From Nymphaea colorata (Eukaryota > Streptophyta > Magnoliopsida > Nymphaeales > Nymphaeaceae), in assembly GCF_008831285.2 (NCBI RefSeq), contig NC_045150.1:6710001-6770000 (forward strand): DNA of 60,000 nt, given 5' to 3'. Positions 11,183 through 23,871 of the stretch are shown here, piece by piece. Position numbers and translations under genes: made by a program. Each line of letters starts with the position of its first letter. Position 1 is the stretch's first letter. The notes under the pieces were generated by a model, which saw only the letters and a list, made by a program, of their open reading frames with translations, ran no database searches and was not told where the DNA came from.

Positions 11183-11460
11183 AATCTAATGGTGTGTCAA
11201 GCAAGAGAAAAAAAAAAAAAAACAAGGGTAGGATTTACGTGGTTCGGCTTGAACGCCTACGTCCACGGAGAAGTCACCAATTTTTTTTATTTCTGTTGTA
11301 TCAGTTTGCTCGTTGCAGTGATACAATTTATTTGGAGTTTACAACGGTTGAAAAACTAAGAGCGGAAACAATGAGAGGAAGGAAAGAAGGCAACGTTCAT
11401 CTCTTCAACGTTCCTTTCTTTAACGTTCTTCTAGGATTTGTCTTTCCATAACAAAATAAG
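11183..11460. mobile_element. Probable LTR-retrotransposon scrap
   Basis: The phrase TTTACGTGGTTCGGC followed by CGCCTACGTCCACGG is typical of a dispersed plant LTR sequence I have seen in many retrotransposon termini. No LTR ends, primer binding site or coding region can be defined, so this rests on resemblance only. Confidence 0.3.
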
Positions 11461-11730
11461 GCAACTCACGAGGTGATTTTCTCCAAGAAGTTGTAACAAT
11501 ACTCATAGTTGCCCGTTGTTTAGTTTCATCTTAGGTGTTCCTTTCTTCATCCTTGGGAGATTTTTAGTTCCTGATGTCATCTTGTTTTGACATCTCTATT
11601 TGGTTTTCCATGGTATTGTTTTGTGGTCCTTGAAAGTTTGCAGCATTGCTTTCTAGCTTCGTTCGGAGGACGACGCGATTTTGGTGCCTCCAAACTTTGA
11701 GAGGAAAGTCTCCAACACTCAAGAGTAATG

Positions 11731-12001
11731 TTCATCATAGAACGATCAACATTCTGATCCAAAGCTGGGTTGTGGACGCCAAGATCTTCGACATCAAAAA
11801 CAAAATCTTGAGAACTAACCCGAGCTTGATCAGATTTAACCTACCTTGATCTTTCTGATTTCCATTAATATCATCTCAAATAGACAAATCTGTAGATAGA
11901 GCTACAGCAGCAGGATCTTTATACGGAAAACTGTGTTCATAAAAAACCATATGACGTGAAATATTGACATTGCCTGAATTGGGATAAGAACAACGACGTA
12001 T
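11731..12001 (-). pseudogene. Copia pol fragment (integrase-RT linker)
   Basis: On the - strand the translation includes NVNISRHMVFYEHSFPYK, the conserved linker between integrase and reverse transcriptase in plant Ty1/Copia polyproteins (V-x-I-S-R-x-V-x-F-x-E-x-x-F-P). The frame is interrupted soon after, by the stop following ALSTDLSI. It shares ancestry with 31879-32335, which reaches further into the integrase side. The fragment stops exactly where duplication unit 2 begins. Confidence 0.65.
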
Positions 12002-12236
12002 GTGTTAGGATTCGCTACCCAAGGTGACATTGACCACCAGCAAGAAAGATGGTCTCACAAGAAAGCACCAGCGATGAATGGTAGACTTAGTGGCTTCAGG
12101 GCCTTGTCAAGTCACTTGATTTATAAAATATTTTGCTTCCATTTCTTTTTAGAACAGCGAAAGTATACAGCTCCTCCTCATTTACTATTGGAACGTAGAG
12201 ACGATAACCTGTCTTCATTTTTCATGAGAAACCCTA

Positions 12237-12570
12237 CGCTATGTTTGGATGAAGGGAAAAAAAGGGAAAGAAATGGATGGAGGGAAAAAAAGGGAAAGAA
12301 ATGGATGGAAGGGAAAAGGAAACAAAGAGAATGGGGAGGAAAAAGGAATGGGAATGATCATCCATTCCTTTCCTTTTAATATCTCCATTTTCGGAGGGAT
12401 TAAAATTACATTAAAAACTCATTTCCCTTTCCTCCATTTCCTTTCAGTTTCCTTGCATCCAAACATAGTTATTAGTTTCCCTTTTATTTTCCTCCATATT
12501 AATTAGTCATCCAAACACAAGAAATGCCTTTTTTTTTTTTTTCATTCATTTCCCTCCATCCAAACAAGCT
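12237..12570. mobile_element. MITE inserted in unit 2 only
   Basis: The left end GCTATGTTTGGATGAAGGG and the right end, complemented, AGCTTGTTTGGATGGAGGG form a terminal inverted repeat. The interior is purine-rich on the left and pyrimidine-rich on the right, so it can fold. A second inverted end (CATCCAAACATAG) at 12457-12472 suggests a nested or alternative boundary. Unit 1 has no counterpart between about 6215 and 6240, which shows that the insertion post-dates the duplication. Confidence 0.55.
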
Positions 12571-12611
12571 GGTAAAGTCAATTGGAAGATAAGCACAAAC
12601 TAAAGAAGATT

Positions 12612-12850
12612 GGTGCACCAACATGGCGTTCGAAGGCAGGCAGCTGGCTGACTCTCGATGCGGCTTCAAAAATATGGACTTTATCTTGCTAACGTTTGTT
12701 TGTTTTGTAGTAAAGTGGAAGAATCAAATAATCATATTTTTATAAGCTATAGAAAAGCAAAAATATGGAATTTATCTTGCTAACATTTGTTTGTTTTGTA
12801 GGAAAGTGGAAGAATCAAATGATCGTATTTTTATAAGCTATAGAAAATTA
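12612..12850 (+). mobile_element. LINE zf-RVT fragment, unit 2 copy
   Basis: Counterpart of 6262-6500, again present as two ~95-bp tandem copies, so the internal tandem duplication is older than the large segmental duplication. Frame is lost; no function expected. Confidence 0.6.
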
Positions 12851-13029
12851 AAAAAAAAAAAGTCTGACATTTGGTTGTCTCAAAGTTTAGGATCTCAAGG
12901 ATCCCTTGTATAGAGACCTCCTTTGAATTGAAACGTTGGATAGATGTTAAGGTCCGATGCAAAGGAAGAAGGAAATGCTGAAAATTGGAGTTTCTAGTGG
13001 TGTCTTGGAGACTATGGTGGCATAGATAT

Positions 13030-13302
13030 ATGATAATGCATGACGAAACCGACATATGCAGGACCGTCAATGAAAATATTAATATTTACTGACGGATGGT
13101 ATTGTCAGTAAAGGTTTGGTTTTCACTTACAGTTGTGACCATCGGTAAATCGCTACGTCTTTCTGATGGTATGCATCTGACGGTGAAAGCTTCATCGACG
13201 TCATCTATAACGATGACTGTTCACATCCGTCAGCAAAACTGTAACCGACTGTTTAGTTTTTCTTTTACCAACGTCAGTAAAGGTTACATTTTTTCTATAG
13301 CG
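13030..13302. mobile_element. CACTA terminus, unit 2 copy
   Basis: Same terminus as at 7435, but the terminal TAGTG has become TAGCG (13298-13302), which destroys the CACTA end. The inner TTACTGACGG motifs remain. A deletion joins GGACC to GTCAATG relative to unit 1, with the 3-bp overlap ACC at the junction. Confidence 0.65.
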
Positions 13303-13436
13303 AGAGATTGAGACCTTGAGAGATTGAGACCTTGAGCATAAGCTGCAGTTATGGATATAAGACGGGTCCATACTGTGAAGACAATAGGTTACATGAGTTA
13401 AAAATGCTTACATGAGTTAATGCTAAACAAATTAAC

Positions 13437-13570
13437 GTCTAAACGAGTTAAATGAGTTAAATGAGTCGAGTTCGAGCTCGATTTTGTGTAGCCGAGTCTC
13501 GAGTTTTTTTGAGCCGAGTCATGCTGGCCAAGCTCGGACTCCACTCGGCTCGTGTGCAGCCCTATGTTTG
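13437..13570. mobile_element. CGAG-rich hAT-like terminal fragment (unit 2)
   Basis: Counterpart of 7560-7690. It keeps the motif GGCTCGTGTGCAGCCCTA at its right edge, which supports the reading of this block as a hAT-like terminus ending in CAGCCCTA. Confidence 0.4.
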
Positions 13571-14971
13571 ATTGGTGCGGGTGTCTTCCAACACCAGCTC
13601 TTGAAGTCTTTTATTGTTGTTGAGCGACCTAGGTCCAACCCCGATCTAAGCCACAAACACTCATTACAATAAACTAGAGACGGGTTAGTGCCTCTCAACA
13701 AAATTTTCTCGCTCTGCCGCAACATATTGTGAACATATTTTGTGATTAATAAAGGTTGGGGCCGAAACCCCCAAGAATCTGCTACCGCAAATGGTAGATA
13801 AGTTTTTTATGATGAAGCGACTCCTAAGGATGCAAAATGCAGCTGAGTTAGAATAGGGTTAGATCCAAGTAATTTAGAAGTCTAAGATCTTATTGTTTTT
13901 ATGTTGTTTCCTTTGTTCACAGGTTTAATTTGGGTAACTGCACAAGGGGTAGAATACCATGTTGAGGAGGATTTTTTATTTTTTTTCACTAGATGGAGAA
14001 GGTGTGTCAGCAACTGGAGAAACAGTTGCGCCATTGATCGACTATTTATTTCAAGCAAATAGATCCTGGTTAACTGTCATCTTATCTTGTTGTTATAACC
14101 AAATCCTGATCACATTCCCTCTGTGAAGACGTTGATGTTATCCAATTCTTGATTTGATTTTCTGAGTTAACTTTCAAATGAGAAAGGGCGGTAGCTGAAA
14201 CAGGCGGTTGCGGGGTTAAGTACATCCAAATGAGGATGCTTATCTTCCTTCATGATCATCCAAATGATCATGCTTATCCTTTTTATGAACAGACTTATAA
14301 ATTGGAGATGTTTCGGATGGTTGGGTGATGAGAAATTGATCGAGGCATTTGGTTAAGAAGGAGATTGATTACCATATCTCCTCTCAAAGATGTTGGTCTC
14401 ACGGTGCGATTAGGATTGTTTGTGGTAGGCTGAATCTCTCCTTCCGTGAGAGAGACAACGCGATGGAGCCCGCATCGATCCTTACCTTGTCTTCCGCTGC
14501 AAAGCTAAGGTATGTGTTCTGAATCTTGACATCTGTAGAAAACCCATGGTTGGTTCCAGATCGAGGTTCATAGAGGCTCCAATGGCGCACGGGTCTTCGA
14601 CAATGGCCGGATTCCGCCATTCTTTCAGTACGACGCCTATTGGCTTCGGCGTACAGGGCCATTTACCATAAAGAGAGGAAGAAAGAGGAGGGTGAAGGGT
14701 CAAGCGCTATCTATCACAGGAGGCCACCGGAATCTGTCGCCGGTGGATCGGTCCTCTCTTGCAGGCAGCAAGAATGGCGGAGTAGCAGGTATACTGCCGT
14801 ATATTTTGCGCTATGCTTCTTAGGTTCTTGCTGGATGTAGCATTGTAGCCATGTACGATGTACCTAGCGGTGCGGCAGGGAGGAATCTTTCCTTTCTGGC
14901 CATGCGCCGGGTGCGAAGAACCGGAAAACAACTTCTTGTTGTGATTTGAAGAACTGACAAAATACAGAAGA
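13571..14971. other. Unassigned part of duplication unit 2
   Basis: Counterpart of 7691-9137. It contains the GC-richer block 14400-14960 and short open frames on both strands. No product is recognised; the only exon-like reading considered is discussed under rejected items. Confidence 0.35.
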
Positions 14972-15628
14972 GATTGATTTAATGCCCGAGTTCGACCCAT
15001 TGATCCTTATAATACAACCATGGACACATTCCAAACAAACAATGGCAGGAAAACCTTGTTAAGTTGCTGAAATTAAAAAAAAAAAGACCACCATCGAACT
15101 GTTTTCACAGTTTTCAGGAGGAAGTTACCGGAAATCTGATCGATTTCTGTACAAAAAACCGTCGAGAACTGATGTTAAACTCCTAAATATATTCTAGAAA
15201 AGTTTAGGATAAGAAAACAAAGAGAAAAATCTGATGTAAAATGACCATGTGAGGAAAAACGAGAGAGGGCGTCAGATAAATCAGATTTTAGGACCTGCCT
15301 GCTAATTTTTCTTCATATTTTCCATGTTTTGGTTGTTCGAAATAAGTGAAGTTTAATTATTTTAAATCAGAATTTTATCTTTGTTTTCTTGTCCTAAACG
15401 TTTATAGAATAGATTTAGCAGTTTAGCATGAGTTCTCGACAGATTTTTTGGCTGGAAATCAACTGGATTTCAAGCATTTTCCGCCTGAAAACTGTGAAAA
15501 CAGTTCTGACGGTGGTCTGGTTCCAATTTTACGGAGAGCTGACGAGGTTTTCATGCCATTTTTTGTTTCATACATATCCATAGTCGTATTATATAGATCT
15601 AGGATTCGAAATTAGGCATCAAATCGCC
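14972..15628. repeat. Long imperfect inverted repeat (foldback), unit 2
   Basis: Near-identical copy of the hairpin at 9138-9797. The two hairpins differ from each other at only a few positions, while arms within one hairpin differ at about a quarter of positions, so the inversion is much older than the duplication. Confidence 0.8.
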
Positions 15629-16310
15629 CGCTTTACTTGGATTTTTCTATGGAAAATTCACTTTCTTCTCTATCTTATGTCGGCTTACAGCAGTAGTCTT
15701 TTTCAAATTTTGGACTCAGTGAAGTGAAATCCTTTTATTGCTTCATATTGGGATGAAACTCAAAAGTGCATTTCATAAGATGTTCTTGGTAGCATGTGGT
15801 CAGTTCCTGAAACCATCATATAATTTGAAGTGTTTAACTGCTTATCCGAATTCATACCCAGAACTGTCTCATAGGTGGCCAATCAACCTGCTAAGAAAGG
15901 CCAGAATAAATCCTGGATGACTTCATCGTCTATTTTTTTTCTTTTGTTTTGACAAAGCAGTATGTTATGGATATACTTTTTAAATGAGAAAATGTTGTTG
16001 CTGGTCGATCAATGTCATGTTCTCTTTTCTATATGCATGTTGGTGGCTTTATAAACCACACTTGGGGTGATCTTTTTCTATCCTTCTTGTAAGTGGTGGT
16101 ATCCAATACGCTACGCCACCCAACAGTAGGAATTTTTTTTTTTTTTAACTCCGCCATTGGCTCAGGTTTTACTTGGCCACTGCCAGTCCCAAGCCTGGAT
16201 AAAGGAGGAGGGTTTAATGAAATATTCATTTCTAATTACCTAAAGAGTCTGCCATCTACATATCTATCAGATGATTAAGATCAATCTATGCAACTCTCTT
16301 CTCCCACCAC

Positions 16311-16670
<360 letters not shown>

Positions 16671-19600
16671 GATTGGACATTAACTTATAGATATTAATGA
16701 TGTGTTGAGCATATAAATTTGCACATTTGACACTCATTTGTATGATTGCATTTGGGGAAAGTTTCGGAAATATCTATGCATGTGTGCCTGGGTCTGTTTA
16801 ATCTTGATTTTTATTACTAGCGTTTCTAATATTAATTATGTTATTTTTTTATTGTCAAAAACCAAATTTAGTACTGAAAAATGGTAAATTTAGCATATCT
16901 CTCTTGCTAAATTATTTTTCATATGAAACCTACATGGTTAGCAATAGATTACACATTATTTCATCAGTAATACTGTCGGGGGCCTAACCCCCTGCAGGAT
17001 TGCATTGGAGCATACAGTAACTTGTGTTTGCCGGGTTCTTTCTCTTTTGTTATAAGTTGTCTCCTATGCATAATTTCTTATGGATACGCGTGCACATATA
17101 TGTGGTTATAATTGATTTATAAATGAGACAAACCCAAGCATCAGATTATCTCGTCACGAAGTCATGCTCTTTAGCATTTCTTTTTTCATTATATCAATGA
17201 ACTGACCAGTATCCTATTTTGTGTTCCAGATTGATCCAAACACATATAAATTCTGTTTTACATGTTAATATTATATGCGATCTTGTGCTTGATTGCACAG
17301 AAAAAAATAAGTCAACCATGTTTGTTCTTAGATAAGTTCTTTTGGCAATCACCAGAAAACTCAATCGCCAAAGACTATGATTGTTTATAAAACTTGTTCA
17401 AACTAACCATTTGGTAGATGACCAATCCGTGTGACCAAATCTTTACTTATCTATTTCCTTTACTGCAATTTATGAGTAAAATTAATATCATAAATTTGTA
17501 CATTGTATTTAAATTTGAAAATCAATATTTTTTCTCATAAAAATGCATTCAGGCATAAACTTTCATGGGAGCAGCGACAAGATCTTAGTGTTTTTTCTCA
17601 ACTCCGAGTGGCACGCACAGATCCGGATTTGTGAAAGTTTATTTTTGTTTTCAACGAAAATCTTGTGATTTATCAAACATTTGGCTTTTTAGGGGAGAGA
17701 ACCAAGAATCTCAAATAGTTTATATAAGCACTTGGTTCATATAATTATCAAACACTTTAGTGATGATAATGAAAGGTTAAGTGAGTACTACTGTATTATT
17801 AGGATGAATTGAGTAGACAATATCAGATAAAGATATGTTTTCAACAATCAAACAGCTCCACTAGTTCGGCTTTAAAAATATGGAATTTATCTTTATAAAA
17901 TTTATTTATTTTGTAGGAAAGATGAAGAATCAATAGTCATATTTTTATGACTTGTATGAACGCAAAAGATGTGTAAAGTTTAGGTTGCATTTGATTGAAT
18001 ATGAGGTTGCACAATTCTCAATTTAAACAAACTGAAGTTCTCAGTAATATAAACAGTGCAAACTCGGAGATTGGTGGCCAAGAGCTACGTATTGGCTTGG
18101 AAGAGTGGATTTTGCATTGGCTTCTGGAGGTGGATGCTTATTAGTCATTGAAACCCATATTATGCAGTCAAGCTGAAGAATTGGTTTGCGTCTAAAGGTA
18201 ACAGTAGAATCCATCCAAGGGAAGAAGAGATGTTTGAACCTAATTTGGCAGCAGTAGATTTGTTGAGATCAAGTTGACAATTTCCATAATACCTGAAGCA
18301 ATCAGTCTGGGACATGTAGCAAAGGTAATTCTTTTCCTAACTGGCAATTGCCATAATGGACTCATGTAAGATCGATGTTATGATAATTCAGAAGCTCATC
18401 AATTTGAATATGTTGTTCACTGTTTTATGTTCTCAAAATTCAATTTCATTTGTCTAATGTATCTGGTGGAAGTTAATTGGTTATGTGATACCTTCATAAT
18501 ATCAGTTGTTGCAGTCCTTCTAACTACATAGAACCTCTAAGTTGTCTACCCCCCTTTAGAGAAACTTATGTAATATCAATAGAGGTAAAAAATTGGAATC
18601 CTAAATCTGGTTATCAACTTGGACTTAACTGATCAATTTAGATCTTGGTTTTGTTGTTTCAAAACCTTAGGAATTCAATTCATGATATCATGAGATTACC
18701 GGTGGAGGTTTTTTTTTTCGCCATCTTTTGATCATGTCTCATGCTAAAGGACAGGGTTGACGTTTTTCTTCCATGAGCGTCATTAGGCCTTGCTTGTGCT
18801 TCCCAAAATTTTTTGCTGATTATATGATTAGCAATTTATTCTCATATCGCTGGCTGAACACTGATCTCATTGGGATAAACAATGAACCAACTGGATCTCT
18901 GTTATGGCTTCTTCTCTGAATTTTTCTCATCTTGAGAATCAAGAAAACCACCTGAAACACCCATGGGCTTTGAGGATGAGAGCCAGAATCCTCGTCCTCA
19001 AATTGACTTATATGCATTACCTGTCAATTGTTGTTTTGATATTCTATTGTGTTCTATATACTTGTACGATTTGCTTTTCTATGATTTATTTTTTGCATTG
19101 AAATTAAGACATACAATAGGTGGATATTGCATGTCATATGAATGTCAAATAGTTCTCAATATCAGGATTTATAATTTCTTCCCATTAATTTAGATTGTTG
19201 GTGCAATGATGCCTTGCTTCAATATCATATTGGGCACTTTGATCTGATGATGGCAAGGAGTCATGGGAAGCTTCAGGGATTTGATATACTCATTCTGCTG
19301 TAAATAAAGACTTTGGTCATGGACCACTATTGCAGAACTGTGCAGGGCTCCCATTGTTTAAGATTATTTAGCCACTATAGATCTTGTAACAAGTTGACTC
19401 TTTCATATCTGCTAGAACAATTTTATTTATCAAGTTGTATGTATCATAGCAACAAATATCATTCTTGGGTTTTTATTGGGAACGTTTGCTTCTCACCTTT
19501 CTTTAGTGTATTGTATTATAGGAGACGTTTCAATGATGTTATTGGCGATTGCTCAGGCCCTAGTAAAAGTCTCGAGTACTGTATAATTAGGGTGAAGTAC

Positions 19601-21485
19601 ATAACATCAGAAAAATATATTTTTAACAAACACCTCCATTAGGTGACCTTTCCTCTTCCAGTTTAAGCCGTACGTAGAAAATACTAAACTTTGGCCCATC
19701 ATTTTTCTGTTTGGGTCTTTCAAAACAACCTTTCAAAACAACCAATGTCATACACAACTAAACACGAAAAGGAAATAGATAGATACAAAGTTTTTTTTTT
19801 TTTGTTCGCGGAAGCTAAACAATCACATACCTACGTAGCTGGCATACGCCTGATTTGTCTATTGCATATAGATAACTGGCCTGCGTAATTAGTGCACAAC
19901 ATGATCCATCCTAACATTTAATGTTGCTAATGAGAAACACCTATTAATAAAAACATTACTTTATACATATGTTGGAGGCCATGACTCTTCAACCTTAGTT
20001 TCAAATACCATAAAGTTGTACAAGTATGTACAAACAAAAAGACATAAGGGAAATGTATATGACATTGTCGTGTTACTTATCAACAATCCCACATCCTTTC
20101 AGCCAACCGATCAACAAGCATCATCCGTTACATAATAAGAACCTAATGACGGTAGATAGTCGTTGCATCAGCATAACCACTAAGTACAATGAAAATCACA
20201 ACAAGATCTTCAATATATCATTTGAGTGTAAAATTTATGTATTGTATTGATTGTTAAAATGATAATGAGTGAGTATCATTAGTCATTACTGAAAGCAAGC
20301 TCATTCTTGTTTGGTGAATCGTATTTTAAAAGGTTCACTAAGTTTCGTTTGCTGATTCATTTGGCATTCCAAAAAATCAATATGAGTCACACAGTTAACT
20401 GATCATATTAGTAATAACAGTATAGACAAACAATTTACAATAGCATGATTTTTAATGATGCATACACACACACCCACTTGAGTAAGATCATATGATGCCA
20501 CCCATTTGGTCGGTATTTTTAGGGTGGATTGTTGCGCAGCTTATGGTTTCAAGCATTGAGTCATTGGAAATATTGGCATAATTTGGGATAAACATTGCCG
20601 TGACTCCACATTTGTTAAGCTCAAATGCATTACTGTCGTAACTGCATCCCACACTCACAGCCTCACGATGGGGATAAGCCACTTTATCAGTCTCTGCATT
20701 CAAGGAAGGTTTCACTCATGGGTCCCTGAACCCCTGCACCACCCAACCTGGCCCCTTTTATGCTTTATAGTTGGGTTCGACTCTTTATAGTCACAACATG
20801 AGCTAATCTTGGTCTTTTCATTTCCCGTTGGACTTTTCCTTATGCCGTCAACTCAAAAATATGAAAATGGCCCTAGGCCATTGCCCACAATATGATGATA
20901 GCTTAGGCCATGAGCAAACTTTACACAAAGTAAATGAACAACCATCATGCTCAATCAATTCAAAGCATGAGCATACTTTCACATCTATCATCACTACTCT
21001 TCTTACATTTTCAATTACGCTCATCTCAGAGCTAAAGCACATGTTTATCATTAAACAACTCACTTCTGAAACTCAATTACGAGTTGTATCATCAACACAA
21101 CTTGAGTTTCCTATATGAGTGTGACACGTAATTCTAAAATCAGATACAACTAAATAATATGCATATATGCATGAATATGTATTCAAAGAATCAAACTGAA
21201 CTCAATTAACTTAAATCATTTGCTTAAATTCGTGGATTAGTTCAAGTTGTTAAATCTCAACTTTACTAGTCTAAGCAATCTATAAACCATGTGATAATCT
21301 AATTATGTATCATGATTAATGAATCTTAACTAAATTCTATGTGGTCAATTGCCCGCCCAACTCGACCTTGTGCACAATCAAGGTGGTCTAACCAAAGTTG
21401 GATCGTAGCAGACCAAGATCCATCAGTAATCATGGTTGACTAAAGGCTAGCTGGGTCCCACGGCCTCGCCTAACTCACCATCAAG
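16671..21485. other. Intergenic DNA, no gene recognised
   Basis: Nearly 5 kb without a coding region I can identify. Frames of 60-109 residues occur on both strands but show no motif and no plausible exon chain. A decayed LINE scrap sits at 17868-17965. A T-run lies at 19790-19804. The 75-residue - strand frame at 20488-20715 is relatively well composed but unidentified. Confidence 0.45.
17868..17965 (+). mobile_element. Decayed LINE zf-RVT remnant
   Basis: The string around TTTTGTAGGAAAG, AAGAATCA and ATATTTTTATGACTTGTATG aligns with the tandem LINE fragment of 6330-6500 and 12660-12850, here as a single diverged copy outside the duplication units. Confidence 0.4.
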
Positions 21486-21935
21486 CAATGTTGTAAAAAG
21501 TGTATCGTAAGCTGTATCGTTTTAACTTTAAGATACGTCGTATTGTAATGTATCATAATGTAACGTAATTAAAAAAAATTAAATTAGAAAAAATAAAAAA
21601 ATCAAAAAATTCATAAAAAATCAGTAAAATAAAGAATAATATGTTCTTCATAAAAAACATTTTTTACAGAATGATAGACTTATTATTGCTATAAATTACA
21701 CCTTCATCATTCATAAACGTCAAAATTCATCACAATATCAATGTAGGAATTAGGAAGCACAAAAAGTCAACTTAATTTCATAACCATAGATTCATAAGAC
21801 ATAAAATCCATAAGTCTATGAGATTCCACATTATAAAACAAGTTTTAAATGTTATGCATTACTTTACAAGCTGATAATGAAATTGTGAAAATGTTCAATG
21901 CCAATACATATAAAATGAAAGTACTCTCTTGACTC
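21486..21935 (-). mobile_element. 3' untranslated end of the hAT element
   Basis: Downstream of the transposase stop codon the sequence runs to CAATGTTGTAAAAAGTGTAT at 21486, which resembles the terminal repeat of plant hAT elements, followed inward by GTATCG/ATACG-type subterminal motifs (21500-21570). The opposite terminus is not found, because the 5' side of the element is interrupted at about 23872. Confidence 0.5.
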
Positions 21936-23871
21936 TCATTCATAATCTTCATCATCTTCATTCTCATCTCCATCTTTTTCTTCATCTTCATCTTCATGAA
22001 TTTGAAGATCCTCACCAACATATCCAACAGGCTCTCCTTTATCAACAAATTCTTCTGTTTCTTTAGCTTCAAGGTTGAAGCATTGAAGATCTTCATCATC
22101 AAATATTATAGTTGGTTCTTCCTCATTCCATGGTTCTAGATTTTCAAAATTTCCTAAGCTGATAGGATCAAATTGAGATCTGTGCTTTCTTACTGATGCT
22201 GTTTGTAATTGTCTATGTTAAATAAAAGAAAGCTTGTCAATATATAATTACATATAAATATATTGTAAAACAAATTTAAATATTAAGTTATATTACCTTT
22301 GTTTTGACCTCATATTATATCGAACAAATACAAGGTCATTCAACCTTTTATGTTCGAGCTTATTTCTTTTCTTGCTATGGATATATTGGAAAACACTCCA
22401 ATTCCTTTCGCATCCACTAGCACTGCATGTCTGGCTAAGTACTTTAATTGCAAAACGTGTTAGGTTTGGACAATCAATCCCAAACCTATTCTACCAAAAG
22501 TCAAAACAAAAATGAAACAAATCTCAGGTAAAATTTAAAAGAACATAAAAGAATGAAATGTAACAAATGCAAAGTAAAATAAAAATTTCTATGTATATTT
22601 ACTTGGACACATGGCTGTCCTGGCTCGAACGACATTGTGTAGTCCCATGTCCCCAAAACAACTATCATATAGATCCAACTCAGAGTGCACAACATCTTTT
22701 CTCTACAATCTATCATTAACACTGAAATACAATTTAACAAACCATGCATAACTTCTTTGTCCTTCTTAAATGTAGTAGAAAATTTAATTGCAGGATTTAG
22801 ATAGTAAGCCTCTGTGTGAAGAGGTTGATGAAGATGTCCAGTCCATCTTTTATCTATAATCTTCCATATAGGCATACATAATTTTTTCTTCCCTTTCAAG
22901 TTGTCTCGAATTGTCTCTTTTGCTTTATCCATAGTCTCATGTAAGTACCCTATGGAAGGCTTATTCTCGCTGTCAGCTAACCTGAGGACTTTAACTAATG
23001 GAACATAGTTCTAAAATAGCTTCACACATGATTTCCAAAATTCATTATTAAATATAATATCCACAACTAAACAAGAATTTCTTTTATGAGCATATGGATA
23101 TGCAGATCATTCTTCACTAGTGAACATCTGCCTTAACATAGTTCTTTTTTCACTATACTTTGCACAGTCCATACATTTGTGGCAAATCTAGATAAGTTTT
23201 ATATTCTCTTAGCGTTGGTCAATAGCTGATTTCATATCATGCATGTCACTAGAAGCATTAGACTAACACAATGAGTGACACATGGACTCCAATAAAATGT
23301 TCTATACTTTTGAAATAACATATCAAACCTGCAACTCTATAATTTGTAGCATTGTCTGTAATAAACTGTACAATATTTTCAGGTCTAACTTCTTGTACGA
23401 CAATGTAAAAAACATTGAACAAAATCTCAGCAGTCTTAGGAACATCAGACAAATCAAGAGATTTCAAGAACATTGTACCTTTACGGCAATAAACAAGAAA
23501 ATTCACAAGTGTTCTTGACCGTGTATCAGTCCATCCATCTGACATAAGGGAGCAACCTATTTCCATTCAGCATAATTGCAACTGATCGCAATGTTTTGAT
23601 ACTTATTTCACCGTAGCATAAAAAAATTTGCCCCTCATCTAATGATATGATAACATTTTGAATCCGGGGCCTATAGAAGCAATTGCATCTGCCATGGCTT
23701 GGCACAGAAAAAAATTAACTGCATTAAAGATAATACATGCATCATAGAACCATCATCAGTTGTGCCTGAAGTAGCATATCTTTAGATGTCATAACAGCAC
23801 GAATTTGGCGCTGACAACATGCACCAGTATATGGAGGGAAAAAGTTCCTAATAGAATCAACACTAGATCTA
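21936..23871 (-). pseudogene. hAT transposase pseudogene (DUF659 type)
   Basis: On - the fragments appear in the right order for a plant hAT transposase. First comes ADAIASIGPGF and MSDGWTDTRSRTLVNFLV (23500-23690), the start of the RNase H-like core with its first acidic residue. Next come QFITDNATNYRVAG (second acidic position), FTSEE and PLVKVLRLADSENKPSIGY (about 22950-23140), then KIIDKRWTGHLHQPLHTEAY (about 22800-22870). The C-terminal dimerisation segment CERNWSVFQYIHSKKR with NKLEHKRLNDLVFVRYN (22310-22420) and an acidic tail ending at a stop at 21936 close it. Several stops and frameshifts separate the blocks, so it is dead. The 5' end is cut at 23872, where an LTR-like sequence begins. 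Confidence 0.87.

Larger units (their letters stand above)
12011..16297. repeat. Segmental duplication, unit 2
   Basis: Direct-orientation copy of 6027-10470. Differences from unit 1 include a MITE inserted at 12237-12570, loss of one 120-bp subterminal repeat, a deletion in the CACTA end, and several small deletions between short direct repeats (13840-13900 compared with 8000-8060). From about 13920 to 16297 the copies are nearly identical. The match ends at an AT microsatellite. Confidence 0.9.

Noticed and set aside
14463-14671. Two-exon reading of a 52-residue mitochondrial-presequence-like protein (MEPASILTLSSAAKLR joined to a part ending FRHSFSTTPIGFGVQGHLP)
   Set aside because: The implied intron (14510-14559) is only 50 bp, below normal plant intron size; the unit 1 counterpart has a stop in the first exon; no known protein matches.
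21845-22102. Met/Lys-rich - strand frame
   Set aside because: It is the out-of-frame shadow of the acidic C-terminal tail of the hAT transposase pseudogene.
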